Assembly (NCBI GenBank): GCA_036496605.1
Contig: DASXKV010000050.1
Coordinates: 186,001 to 250,000 of the forward strand
DNA from: Gemmatimonadaceae bacterium
GTDB lineage: Bacteria > Gemmatimonadota > Gemmatimonadetes > Gemmatimonadales > Gemmatimonadaceae
DNA length: 64,000 nucleotides
Reading direction: 5' to 3'
The notes beneath the pieces were generated by a model. That model did not search any database and was not told the DNA's origin. It saw only the letters and a program-made list of their open reading frames with translations. Shown here in pieces: positions 28,125 through 37,812 of this stretch. The position numbers and the translations under genes were made by a program. How positions within the stretch are numbered: position 1 is the stretch's first letter; each line of letters opens with the position of its first letter.

Positions 28125-30579
28125 ATGCCGACGTCGCTCCGACACGCGTTGAGATCTTTGAAGCGGACGCCGGTGTTCGCGATCGCGGCGATCCTCACGC
28201 TCGTCCTCGGCATCGGTTCGGTCGCGGCGACGTTCGCCATCGTATACAGCGTTCTGCTCGCGCCTCTCCCCTACGGACATCCGGATCGCCTGGTCAGCGT
28301 CGATCTCGATCCGCGGAGGGCCGAGTTGCGACGCATTCAACAGCCGCCGGCCGTCTACTTCACGTACAAGCGCTTCGCGCGGCGCATCGAGGACATCGGC
28401 TTCTATCGAACCGGGAACGCCAACATCTGGACCGGCGGCGGCGACGATGCACCCGAGCGCGTCACCGCGACCTGGGTCACCGCGTCCATGATTCCACTCC
28501 TCCAGGTGAGGCCGATTCTCGGACGCTCATTCACAACTGACGAGGAGCGGCTCAACGGGCCTAACGCGGCCATCCTCAGCGAGTCCGTGTGGCGAACGCG
28601 CTTGCACGCCGACCCCGACGTCATCGGCAAGACACTGATGGCCAACAGCGTCGCCCGTGTGATCGTCGGCGTCATGCCGCAGCAGTTTTCTTTTCCCACA
28701 TCCGATACTCGAGTCTGGCTTCCAACGAGGCTCGATCCGAACAGCACCACGGTCGGCGATTTCAGCTACTTCGGCGTGGCGCGCCTAACGACCGGCGCGA
28801 CTGCCGGCCAAGCGCAGCGTGAGCTCACTGCGCTCTTGCCGAAAGTCGCCGAGCTGTTCCCGCGTCTCGAGTCGGGCACGGCGACGACGGCCTGGCTCGA
28901 TCAGGCGGGACCATTGCCCGTCGTGATCCCGTTGCGCGACGAGGTCACGAATGGAATCGCGCACACCCTGTGGATGCTGGCCGCGGCGGCGGGACTCGTC
29001 TTGCTCGTTGCGTGGGCGAATGTCACCAATCTGATGTTGATTCGCGCCGACGGGCGACAATTCGAGCTCGCGATACGCGAGGCGCTCGGCGCAAGCCGCC
29101 TGCGCATCCTGACGCACTTCCTCGGTGAATCGATCGTACTCACCACGACGGCGGGGGCCGTCGCGCTCCTCGCGGCGTGGGGAGCGGTTCGCGCGCTCGT
29201 GGCCTTCGGATCGGCCGACGTTCCACGTCTCACGGAGTTGGGAGTCGGCCTAACGAGTGTGGGATTCGTCGCACTCGTCTCGATCGTTGGAGCCGTCTTA
29301 TATGCTACCGTGCCGACGCTTCATGTTTGCCGGGCGAACCTGACGATCAATCTTCGTGACGGCGGACGGAGCGATACGGCGGGAAAGTCACGTCAGCGCC
29401 TTCGCGCGACAATCGCCGCGCTACAGATCGCCGTGGCGCTCGTGGTGGTCGCGGGATCGGCGCTGCTGCTGCGAACGTTTCACCGGTTGTATCAGGAGCG
29501 CCCGGGCTTCGACGTCACGAACGTGATGACGATCTGGACGCAACTGCCATTCGCGCGCTACGGCGATTCGGCGTCCGTCACCTTCTACGACCGGTTGACG
29601 GAGTCCGTCCGCAATCTTCCGGCGGTTCGCGCCGCCGGCCTCACGACGCGCCTTCCTCTTGGCGCCGGTGAAATGCGTGAGCAGTCGTATCGTCTCGATG
29701 GCGACGGCCGACTCGTTTCTCTGCACGTCGACGTAGTAGACGACGGATACTTCACAGCGATGAGAATTCCGATACCGCGGGTCGCGGTTTTGAGCGACTT
29801 GGCGTTCAGCGCGACGGAGACGTCGTCGTCAGCCAGCACACCGCTGCGACCATCTGGAACGATCCCACCAGCCGCGTCGATGTGGGAAGACGGTTGTCGC
29901 TCGCGCCTCTGGGTCCGACATATACCGTCGTCGGCGTGGTCGGTGACGTGCGCGACCAGGATCTGGGCACGGCGCCCGCCGCCATGCTGTATACGCCGCA
30001 ATCCGTGCCCATCGATCCGAGAGTCGAGCCCGGCGCTCGCCACGTCATGGCGCTCGTCGTGAAGACCTCCGCGTCGCCGGCGGCGACGGTGGCGGCCGTT
30101 AGGCGCATCGTCCGCGATCTCGACCCAACGGTCCCGATCTTCAATGTCGAGAGCATGAGTGACGTCGTCCGCCATCGGCCGCCCGTCTCTCGCTGACGCT
30201 CGCGCTCATGACCGCCGCCGCTGCGATCACGCTGGTGCTCGGCACCATTGGCTTGTACGGCGTCATGGCGTACATGGTCGCGCTGAGGACGCGCGAGTTC
30301 GGCATTCGCGTCGCGCTGGGCGCCGACCGTCGGCAACTCGCGCGCACGGTAGCGATGCGCGGTCTTCGATTGATCGCTGGCGGCGTACTCGCGGGTTTGA
30401 TTCTCTACGCCATCGCTGCGCCCTTCCTGCGCGCGTTTCTCTACGGCGTCACGCCGAGCGATCCGCTAACGCTCATCGGGGCGATTCTCGCGCTCGTCGG
30501 CACGGCGTCGCTTGCGAGCTGGCTGCCTGCGAGGAGAGCCGCGCAGGTCGACCCAGCGGACGCGCTTCGCGCGGAGTAG
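28125..30579 (+). pseudogene. frameshifted ADOP-type orphan permease
   Basis: The permease reads intact to about residue 550 (N-terminal helix VFAIAAILTLVLGIGSVAATFAIVYSV, first FtsX module VLLVAWANVTNLMLIRADGRQFELAIREALGAS). Near 29775-29795 the frame shifts: sense continues one frame over as FERLGVQRDGDVVVVSQ..., VGRRLSLAPLG, TYTVVGVVGDVRDQ, to 30196. A second shift near 30160-30172 leads to the last FtsX module (LGTIGLYGVMAYMVALRTREFGIRVALGAD), ending 30579. Two frameshifts separate three pieces that together cover a full-length protein. Recent decay or two assembly errors would both explain this. Confidence 0.85.
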
Positions 30580-30647
30580 TGGAAGCGCCGCTTGATCCGG
30601 CGATAGGCTGGCTCCGCGAGGCATCGTGCGCCCGCCCAATCGCGGTC

Positions 30648-31109
30648 GTCGTGTCGAGTGAAGCACCGGTCGTGTCGGGTGAAGCTCGGGTCGTGTCGAG
30701 TGAAGCCCCCGTCGTGTCGGGGGAAGCCGCGTTCGTGTCGTCTGAAGCCACGTTCGTGTCGTCTGAAGCCACGTTCGTGTCGTCCGGAGCCACGTTCGTG
30801 TTGGGGGAAGCCCCGTTCGTATGGCGAAATGCGGCCTTCGCCTGCCAAGTAATCAGCGTGACTGTCAGGTTTGCCTCGTTCGTGTGGCACATTGCCGCGT
30901 TGCACTCGCCTGGAGCACGCTTCGCCTTCAATTTTGCGCGCTTCGCCTCGGGAAGTGCTGCCTTCGCCGTCGGGTTTGTCGCGTGCGCCTCACGATTTGG
31001 CAGGTGATACTGCCCATCTGGCAACGGAGCGCGAGCTTTTGCCGCGTTCGCCTTCCAGGTTGGAACGTTCGCCTTCCAAGTTGGAACTTTCGCCTGTTTG
31101 CCGGAGGCG
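30648..31109. repeat. 21-bp tandem repeat array, 22 units
   Basis: Twenty-two consecutive 21-bp units without any indel; unit starts at 30648, 30669, 30690, 30711, 30732 ... 31047, 31068, 31089. Ends are well conserved (TTCGTGTCG-type units at 30732-30794; TTCGCCTTCC-type at 31047 and 31068), the middle more diverged. The unit length of seven codons keeps long frames open on both strands: a minus-strand frame 31123-30473 repeats heptapeptides such as VASDDTN and VPTWKAN; a plus-strand frame repeats FVSSEAT. No recognised protein is encoded. The flanking stretch 30580-31380 shows no other gene. Confidence 0.9.
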
Positions 31110-31380
31110 CGGCGCAGGCGCACGGCCGCGGCGCGGTCGAGCGGCTCCTCGATGAGATCCTACCAAAGCGAGCGATCGACCCCGGTGAACCAGGTGCCGC
31201 AACGAGAGAGCGCGTTCTTCTCCTTGAAGGGTCGCGGAGTGGTAGAAGGCGTTTCGTCCCTGTTCGGCTGCCTTCTCAATTGCAGTCCGATGGCGGTCAT
31301 CGCAAGGTTGGGATCATATCCGCCGTTCAATCTGATTGTCCAATTGCGGTTGGATGGTCGCGGGCCTTGATCAGTCGACA

Positions 31381-31821
31381 GTGAGTACGCATCCTCGCAT
31401 CTAGGCGGATTTCAACGGCCTCGGCCAGTGGACTGATGATGCCTCACGTGTCGGGGTGCCGCTCGACACGATAGGTAGCCTTCGTGACCTCTCCAATGCC
31501 GGCATCCGTTTGACGTCCGGTCTCCTGCTCTGTATCTGGGATCAGAGCGACGAGTCTGAAGACCTCGAGGCCGATGCGATCACTGAGTTCGTGCCCTCGC
31601 TGTATCGAAACCACCAAGTCCCTGCGTGGGTGGCGACTTATCCCAAAAGGTCGTTGCGCCATGTGCCGACCCGGCACATGGCTGATGATTCGCGTTTTCT
31701 CTGCCTTGACTGTCGGCGCGACCTCGCCCCGTTGAAGCTCCGAATTCTCGCCATAGTAGATGGCGCTACCACCTGTCCGTACTGCGGGACGTCTTGTGCC
31801 GCCGCGATCGCGCGTCCGTAG
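31381..31821 (+). pseudogene. hypothetical protein with C-terminal cysteine pairs, possible nonsense codon
   Basis: From GTG 31381 the frame reads seven codons, then TAG (31402-31404), then continues sensibly in the same frame (ADFNGLGQWTDDASRVGVPL...). An internal GTG 31456 would give a 121-aa product. Its C-terminus has LCLDC and CPYCGTSC, a zinc-ribbon-like arrangement. The intact family may begin near 31381, with the stop interrupting it. Function unknown. The following gap 31822-32054 shows no gene. Confidence 0.5.
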
Positions 31822-32054
31822 TCCAACGGGTACAGCTCAAGGATGGAGATCGGCGAGCCGGCCTGGGTTGCAACTGTCAGGCGCTCCCGGCATTGCGGTT
31901 GGGGGGCGGGATAGTACATGCTAATGCTGATTGGCTATCGCACATTGAGACGACCCCGTGCAACTGAGCTCTCAGAGTGTACTCACCCGGACCTGAGCTT
32001 CAGCGTTGCGCAGTAACCTGTTTACGGTGAATCGGCTATCGCGGAGAACCAATT

Positions 32055-32369
32055 ATGCGACCTGGCAATCGATTTCAGTTTGGCCAAGACGTTACACGGG
32101 CCATCGCAGATGCTAAGCGTGAGTGGCAGACTGGCAATCGTCTCGGCTACCTAAGACGACACGAAGGTCACGAACTCGCGAACATTGTGCGCCGTGGGCC
32201 AGGGTCCACTTTGTGGGAGTGTCAAGTCGGCAACGCACATGCCGGCGACTCAAGCCCGGCCGGTCGCCGTCGACTAGTCGTTTGGGAGGACTCAGGTCAG
32301 CTCAAACGATTCTTCTTCACAGGCGATCACTATCAGGTTGGGTCTTGGTACGAGATAACCGACGGCTAA
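32055..32369 (+). CDS. hypothetical protein
   Basis: A 104-aa soluble protein. The start has GATRIAD-like helix (FGQDVTRAIADAKREWQTGN), then SH3-like short strands (TLWECQVGNAHAGDSS, RRLVVWEDSGQLKRFFFTGDHYQVGSWYEI). GCGGAGA lies upstream of ATG 32055. Not recognised. Confidence 0.55.
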   Translation: MRPGNRFQFGQDVTRAIADAKREWQTGNRLGYLRRHEGHELANIVRRGPGSTLWECQVGNAHAGDSSPAGRRRLVVWEDSGQLKRFFFTGDHYQVGSWYEITDG

Positions 32370-32432
32370 CTCGTCGGTGAACTGAGCGAGATTGCTTACA
32401 ACGATCGGGATCATCTCCAACGATGCCTCGTC

Positions 32433-32840
32433 ATGCCTAACGTTACGACTCAGCCCCGGCTCACCTCCCTGGCGCCCCAGTTCCTGGTCAACGATCTTGC
32501 GCGCTCGATGAGCTACTACCGGAGCCTCGGCTTCACCTTCGGCGAGCCATGGGAAGGGTTCTACGCGATTGGACATCGGGATGGGTTGGAGCTCCATCTC
32601 AAGGAAGCACCGAAGAACCAGGCGGATCGCCAGTTCCGTCGCGAACATGAGCACCTCGATGCCGCGGCCGGCGTCGACGGGATCGAAGCGTTTTACGAGC
32701 AGTGCGTCGCGAATGGTGTGAGGATTCTCATTCCGCTGACGGCAACGGAGTGGGGGACGAAGGATTTCTACATCGAGGATCCGGACGGATACGTTATCTC
32801 GTTCGGCGGCCGTCCATCGGAGAACGAGGCTCGCCGGTGA
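32433..32840 (+). CDS. VOC/glyoxalase superfamily protein
   Basis: A 135-aa single-domain protein of the vicinal oxygen chelate fold. The order SLAPQFLVNDLARSMSYYRSLGFTFG, GLELHLKEAP, GIEAFYEQCVANGVRI and WGTKDFYIEDPDGYVISFG is that of bleomycin-resistance/glyoxalase-like proteins. Exact function (binding protein or enzyme) cannot be told. The CCTAACG word overlaps its start codon region. Confidence 0.85.
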   Translation: MPNVTTQPRLTSLAPQFLVNDLARSMSYYRSLGFTFGEPWEGFYAIGHRDGLELHLKEAPKNQADRQFRREHEHLDAAAGVDGIEAFYEQCVANGVRILIPLTATEWGTKDFYIEDPDGYVISFGGRPSENEARR

Positions 32841-32908
32841 ATCACTCGGCGTTCTTGATGTACGCACGCGCATTGAGCATCTGGCTCGACCAGGATTCCC
32901 CGGTACCG

Positions 32909-35329
32909 TCAGTCACCGCGCAACGACTCGATCGGATCGACGTTACTCGCGCGCCGTGCAGGCATGTAGCTCGCCAGCGCGCCGACCGCGAGCATCGTCA
33001 CCGACATCGCCGCGAACACGAGCGGATCTACCGCCTTGACCTCGAATAGCAGCACGCGCATCAGACGCGTCGTCGCAATCGCGACGCCAACGCCAACGGC
33101 GACACCCACTAGCACGACCTTGGCGCCCTGCGACACGATCTGTCGCTGCACGTCGCCCGACGTCGCGCCTAACGCCATGCGCACGCCGATCTCCCGCGTC
33201 CGCTCCGCGACGACGTAAGACAGTACGCCGTACAGCCCCACCGCGCCGAGGATCAGGGCAAGCGCGGACACGACACCTAACGTCAGCATCGTGAATGACA
33301 GTTGTACCATCGATCGCTGCGCGAGCGCCTCGACGGTAAACTCGCGGTAGACGGGCGCCTCGGGTGCGATCTGACGCACCATCTCGCGTACCTCGCGTTG
33401 CAGCGTTTCCGCTCGCGGCGATTTCACGACGTACGCCGGCGATGACAGCCCCCATGACGCCGGCGTCGGGCCGGTGAGCGGCAGGTACAGGAGCGCCTGA
33501 CCCGCTTCGCGCCAGTCGTTCTGCTTCACGTCGTTCACCATGCCGACCACGGTGAACGCCGCGTTGGTCGTGTCGCCGACGCGCCGGATCGTGCGACCCA
33601 CTGGATCCTCACCCGGCCAGAGCCGATCCGCGGCCGAACGACTGACGATGACGCTGTTGTTAGGCGTAACGGCTTCAGCGTTCGTGAACGCGCGGCCCTC
33701 GAGGAGCCTGATGCCCATCACGCGAAAATAGTCGCCGCCCGTGAAGTTCACGTTCAGCAGCGCGCCACCACCACTCGCGCTCATCCCGTCCGTGAGGAAC
33801 CTGCCCCTATCGGTACCTTCGTCGAGCGGAATGTTGTTGATGATACCAACGCCAGTCACGCCGGGCAGCGCGCGCAGCCGATCCATGAACATGAGGTGAA
33901 GCCGTCCCCACGACGGCCCGTCTCTGAGCTGCGGCTGGTCGGGCGCGTACTGGAAGGTGTAGAGGTCCTTCGTGTCGTATCCCGGGTCGACGTGCCGCAG
34001 CTTGTTGAAGCTCTGCACCAGCAGCGCCGCGCCGATGAGCAGCACGAGCGCGAGCGCCGTCTGGCCGACGACAAGTACGTCGCGGCCCCAATTCCTCCGG
34101 CCGGTCGAGCCGCGGCCGCCTTCGCGCAGGCGAGTAAGGTCAGGCGACGACCCGCGGAATGCGGGGACCGCACCGCACGCGAGCGCGGCAAGAAGGACCA
34201 GCGCGAGCGCGGCCCCTATGGTGGGAAGATCGAGATGCACCGACGCAAGACGCGGAATGCCCCTTGGCGCGGCGCCGATGAAGAGCGGGAGTGTCACTCT
34301 GCTGAGCAGCACCGCCAGCACTCCGGCTGGTATCGCAATCAGAAACGCTTCCGTCATCTGGAGACGCACGAGATGCGTGCGCGACGCACCGATCGCACGG
34401 CGCACGGCCATGTCGCGACGCCGGCCTTCGGCGCGCACCAGGAATAAGTTGGCCACGTTGGCGCACGCGATCAGGAGCACGATCGAGACGCCAGCGAGGA
34501 GAACCCAGAGCGATGCCTTCGCGGTCGAACCCACGAGTTGATCGAGCAAAGGATCGACGAGGGCGCGGTACTGCGCGATGACACGCGCGTAGTTAGGCGA
34601 GCCGCCGTAACGGGCCGGGAGCTCTTTTGCCAGGTTCGTCAGCTCGCTGGCCAACTGTTCGCGCGTCACTCCCGGCTTCATGCGCGCGACGACCGGCGCG
34701 CCGAACTGCCCTGGCCGAAGCTGGTCGAGGCGGATCTCGGTCGCCACCCAGAGCATCGTGTCCTCGCTCGGGAAGTGGAACTCGGGTGGCATCACGCCGA
34801 TGATCTGCTTCATGCCGTCGGACACGAAGTACGATTTTCCGATGACCGATGGGTCGCGACCGAACCAGCTCTCCCATAGCCGGTCGCTGATGACGACGAC
34901 GCGATCGCCATCCTCGGCGACGGGCAGACGTCCGAGCTCCGGACGCGCGCCGAGAACGGCGTACATGTCGTCGGTTGGCCAGGCCATCGAAATGCGCTCG
35001 ACGCGGTTATCGGTTCGCAAGGTCGACGTGCCGCCGCCGAACACGAAGAGACCGTCGAGCAGCTTGGAGCGTTCCTTATAGTGGAGGTAGAACTCGCCGC
35101 CGAGCCCGAACCGCCCCGGCAGATCCGTGCCCGGCGCCGTACCCGCGACGGTGACGAGTCGATCGGCGTTCTTGAAGGGCAGCGGTCTGAGGATGATCGT
35201 GTTGACGACGCCGAACATGCCGGCGACGGCGCCGATGGCGAGCGCGAGGGTGCCGATCGAGGTGATCAGGAAGCCAGGCGTCCGGAGCAGAGAGCGCCAT
35301 GCGTAGCGGATATCCTTGATCCATTGCAC
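32909..35329 (-). CDS. ADOP-type orphan ABC permease
   Basis: About 806 aa from GTG 35329 (IKDIRYAWRSLLRTPGFLITSIGTLALAIGAVAGMFGVV at the N-terminus); an in-frame ATG at 35380 adds 17 unlikely residues. First FtsX module LLIACANVANLFLVRAEGRRRDMAVRRAIGASR, second GLYGVLSYVVAERTREIGVRMALGAT, final RASNVDPIESLRGD. Periplasmic MacB-like parts lie between. No ATPase or PadR adjacent. It is divergent from the arabinofuranosidase gene with a gap of about 90 nt. Confidence 0.9.
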   Translation of the reverse strand: MQWIKDIRYAWRSLLRTPGFLITSIGTLALAIGAVAGMFGVVNTIILRPLPFKNADRLVTVAGTAPGTDLPGRFGLGGEFYLHYKERSKLLDGLFVFGGGTSTLRTDNRVERISMAWPTDDMYAVLGARPELGRLPVAEDGDRVVVISDRLWESWFGRDPSVIGKSYFVSDGMKQIIGVMPPEFHFPSEDTMLWVATEIRLDQLRPGQFGAPVVARMKPGVTREQLASELTNLAKELPARYGGSPNYARVIAQYRALVDPLLDQLVGSTAKASLWVLLAGVSIVLLIACANVANLFLVRAEGRRRDMAVRRAIGASRTHLVRLQMTEAFLIAIPAGVLAVLLSRVTLPLFIGAAPRGIPRLASVHLDLPTIGAALALVLLAALACGAVPAFRGSSPDLTRLREGGRGSTGRRNWGRDVLVVGQTALALVLLIGAALLVQSFNKLRHVDPGYDTKDLYTFQYAPDQPQLRDGPSWGRLHLMFMDRLRALPGVTGVGIINNIPLDEGTDRGRFLTDGMSASGGGALLNVNFTGGDYFRVMGIRLLEGRAFTNAEAVTPNNSVIVSRSAADRLWPGEDPVGRTIRRVGDTTNAAFTVVGMVNDVKQNDWREAGQALLYLPLTGPTPASWGLSSPAYVVKSPRAETLQREVREMVRQIAPEAPVYREFTVEALAQRSMVQLSFTMLTLGVVSALALILGAVGLYGVLSYVVAERTREIGVRMALGATSGDVQRQIVSQGAKVVLVGVAVGVGVAIATTRLMRVLLFEVKAVDPLVFAAMSVTMLAVGALASYMPARRASNVDPIESLRGD

Positions 35330-35418
35330 GATCAGGTCCTCGTCGGGGGAAGTAGATGTTAGACAGTCGTGGCGATCCAAGCGTTGCGTGGCAGCCGGCC
35401 CCTCTCGAATATCATGCC

Positions 35419-37002
35419 ATGATCAATCGCGTCATCGTAACGGCGCTGCTCTGCGCTGGACTCGTTGGCCACCACTCCGCGGATGCCCAGCGTACGCGGC
35501 AGACCGGAGACACGACACCGATCACGCACATCGTCATCGACGCACAACTCGCCCGCGATACGATCAACCGCCACATCTACGGGCAATTCGCCGAGCACCT
35601 GGGACACGGCGTCTACGACGGCGTATGGACGAAAGAAGGAACCGGCCAGTGGCACCTGCGTGACGACGTGATCGCGGCCCTGCGGCGGATCCAGGTGCCT
35701 AACGTGCGATGGCCCGGCGGCTGCTTCGCCGACTACTACCACTGGCGCGACGGCATCGGGCCGGTGGGGCGGCGGCCGCGGATGGTGAACTCGGTCTGGG
35801 GGAACGTCGTCGAGGACAACAGCTTCGGGACGGACGAGTACATGGAGCTCGTAAGGCGCATTGGCGCCGAGCCGTTTGTCGTGGGCAACGTGGGGACGGG
35901 CTCGCCGCGCGAGATGACCGAGTGGTGGGAATACCTGAATCACCCCGGCGGCAGCAGCGTCGCCGACGAGCGGAAAGCGAACGGTCATGTCGCGCCGTAC
36001 AACGTGCGCCGCTTCGGCGTCGGCAACGAGAGTTGGGGATGCGGCGGAGCGATGCGCCCGGAATTCTATGCGGACAACTATCGGCGCTTCGCGGAGTTCC
36101 TGCGCCCATTCAATGACTCGACGCATCCGTTTCGCATCGCGACCGGACCGAACGTCGACGATTACAACTGGACGGACGTCGTGATGCGCGAGGCCGGCCG
36201 CATGATCGACGGGCTCGACCTGCACTACTACACAGTCGTCGGCCCCTGGGCGCACAAAGGCTCCGCGACCCAATTCGGTGAACGCGAGTGGTTCCTGGCA
36301 ATGAAAGGAGCGCTCCGCATGGATGATCTCGTGACGCGTCACGCCGCGATCATGGACAAGTACGATCCGCGCAAGCGCGTCGCGCTCATCGTCGGCGAAT
36401 GGGGCATGTGGCACGACGTGGAGCCGGGCACCAACCCCGGCTTTCTCTACCAGCAGAACACATTGCGCGACGCGCTCGTCGCTGCGATCTCGCTCGACGT
36501 GTTCAATCGTCACGCCGATCGCGTGCGCGGCGCGAACATCGCGCAGATGGTCAACGTGCTGCAGTCGATGATCCTTACGCGCGGCCCGCAGATGATTCTG
36601 ACGCCCACGTACCACGTCTTCGAGATGTACACCGTGCATCACGACGCCGTGCTTCTGCCGCTCACGATCTCGGACGCGGGCAATTACGTCTTCGGCGCCG
36701 ATTCGGTTCCGGCGGTGAGCGCGACCGCATCGCGCAGTCGCAGTGGCGTCGCGCACCTAACGATGACTAACGTCGATCCCAACCATGCGCGGACGGTCGT
36801 GGCCGAGCTTCGCGGGATCAGCGTGACTGGCGCCACCGGACGCATTCTCACGGCGCCGGCGATCAACAGCTATAACTCCTTCGAGCAGCCCTATGTCGTG
36901 CGACCCGTGCCGTTCACCGATGCGTTTGGCGTGGCGGATAGGAAACTCACGGTAGTGCTCCCGCCCAGGTCGGTCATAGTCCTGGAGCTGCGCTCCCGAT
37001 GA
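35419..37002 (+). CDS. GH51 alpha-L-arabinofuranosidase, secreted
   Basis: Removes arabinofuranosyl side chains from plant polysaccharides. The 527-aa product has a signal peptide ending ADAQ. GH51 landmarks: IYGQFAEHLG, VRWPGGCFADYYHW, the acid/base Glu in GNESWGCGG (E204) and the nucleophile Glu in VGEWGMW (E327), then LDVFNRHADRVRGANIAQMVNVLQSMI. ATG 35419 is chosen by the signal peptide over 35356. A strong hairpin follows at 37054. Confidence 0.95.
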   Translation: MINRVIVTALLCAGLVGHHSADAQRTRQTGDTTPITHIVIDAQLARDTINRHIYGQFAEHLGHGVYDGVWTKEGTGQWHLRDDVIAALRRIQVPNVRWPGGCFADYYHWRDGIGPVGRRPRMVNSVWGNVVEDNSFGTDEYMELVRRIGAEPFVVGNVGTGSPREMTEWWEYLNHPGGSSVADERKANGHVAPYNVRRFGVGNESWGCGGAMRPEFYADNYRRFAEFLRPFNDSTHPFRIATGPNVDDYNWTDVVMREAGRMIDGLDLHYYTVVGPWAHKGSATQFGEREWFLAMKGALRMDDLVTRHAAIMDKYDPRKRVALIVGEWGMWHDVEPGTNPGFLYQQNTLRDALVAAISLDVFNRHADRVRGANIAQMVNVLQSMILTRGPQMILTPTYHVFEMYTVHHDAVLLPLTISDAGNYVFGADSVPAVSATASRSRSGVAHLTMTNVDPNHARTVVAELRGISVTGATGRILTAPAINSYNSFEQPYVVRPVPFTDAFGVADRKLTVVLPPRSVIVLELRSR

Positions 37003-37053
37003 GGCGAACTGGTGACCGACGTGCAACCGACGGCGGCCAGCCAGCCCAGTGAG

Positions 37054-37087
37054 CGAGTCCCCATCGCGCGAGCGCGATGGGGACTCG
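37054..37087. terminator. strong hairpin terminator
   Basis: CGAGTCCCCATCGCGC and its exact reverse complement form a 16-bp stem around a 2-nt centre, between the convergent GH51 and cupin genes. Followed by TTCAGT on the plus strand; the stem is long and GC-rich. Confidence 0.75.
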
Positions 37088-37114
37088 TTCAGTAGCTCAC
37101 TCATCGAGAGCCAT

Positions 37115-37660
37115 TTACGTCGTCGGGTCGTCCTGCGGATGCACGTACGTCAACTGGAACGGCCCGATCGCGTGCACCTGCACCTCCGTCATCCCACGTG
37201 CGCTCGCGAAATGCGCCGTGTTCGCCGGCGCGGTGATGAAGCTGTCTTCCTTGAGAGCAACGAGCGCGTTCTCTGAGAAGTCCTCGCCAATTCCGACGAG
37301 GAAGGTGCCGCGCAGCACTGTCACGTGCTCGTCGGTCGGATGGCGGTGAGGCGGAAGGATATACCCATTCGGAAAGCGAAGGCGCACGGTAAAGATCGCG
37401 CCCGCAACGCTCGGATCGCCCTGCACCACGGCGAACTGTGCACCGGGAGGAAAGATCGGCGGCGCCGGGCCCCAATTGAGCTGATCATCCTCGCCCATCC
37501 TGTGCTTCGATGCTCCGTCCGCCGCATCCAAGCGATTCGCAGCGGCCGATGCTGCTTGCGGGCCCTTTGCGGTGATCTTGCCGCTATCTCCATCCGAACA
37601 TCCGGCGATTGTGAACGCGGCGATGAGTGCTGCGCCGACACACAAGCGTGGCAACGACAT
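37115..37660 (-). CDS. exported cupin-domain lipoprotein
   Basis: A 181-aa protein with lipoprotein signal (ALIAAFTIAGC) and one cupin domain. The metal-binding set is visible in PPHRHPTDEHVTVLRG (two His, Glu context) and the later His in NTAHFASARG. Cupins of this layout range from binding proteins to isomerases and dioxygenases; no specific activity can be assigned. Divergent from the SARP regulator gene. Confidence 0.82.
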   Translation of the reverse strand: MSLPRLCVGAALIAAFTIAGCSDGDSGKITAKGPQAASAAANRLDAADGASKHRMGEDDQLNWGPAPPIFPPGAQFAVVQGDPSVAGAIFTVRLRFPNGYILPPHRHPTDEHVTVLRGTFLVGIGEDFSENALVALKEDSFITAPANTAHFASARGMTEVQVHAIGPFQLTYVHPQDDPTT

Positions 37661-37812
37661 TGTCTACCTCCAGAAGGTGGTCCCAATCGAATGGAGGTCG
37701 CGGTGGTGCGTTCTCCATTCTCCGCGACACGCCCGAGGACGCACCGCTGTGGCACACGTTAGGAGGGCCCCATCGTCCGGTTATCGTCTGCGACTGCGTT
37801 TCAGAAGGCGAC

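Noticed and set aside
30648-31109. CRISPR array
   Set aside because: Units are adjacent with no unique spacers, period is 21 bp, and no cas genes are present.
30473-31123. Minus-strand heptad-repeat protein as a definite gene
   Set aside because: The frame is open mainly because 21-bp units keep every frame open; plus-strand frames are open too. No start context or homology favours one strand.
10435-32369. Integron cassette array: many GCCTAAC / GTTAGGC words beside small genes
   Set aside because: These match attC core-site sequences, but they occur equally inside housekeeping genes, no paired attC with the right spacing and hairpin was found, and no integrase is in view. The genome-wide word explains them.
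35359-36756. 465-aa open frame opposite the GH51 gene
   Set aside because: Antisense shadow; the plus strand has the full GH51 catalytic set.
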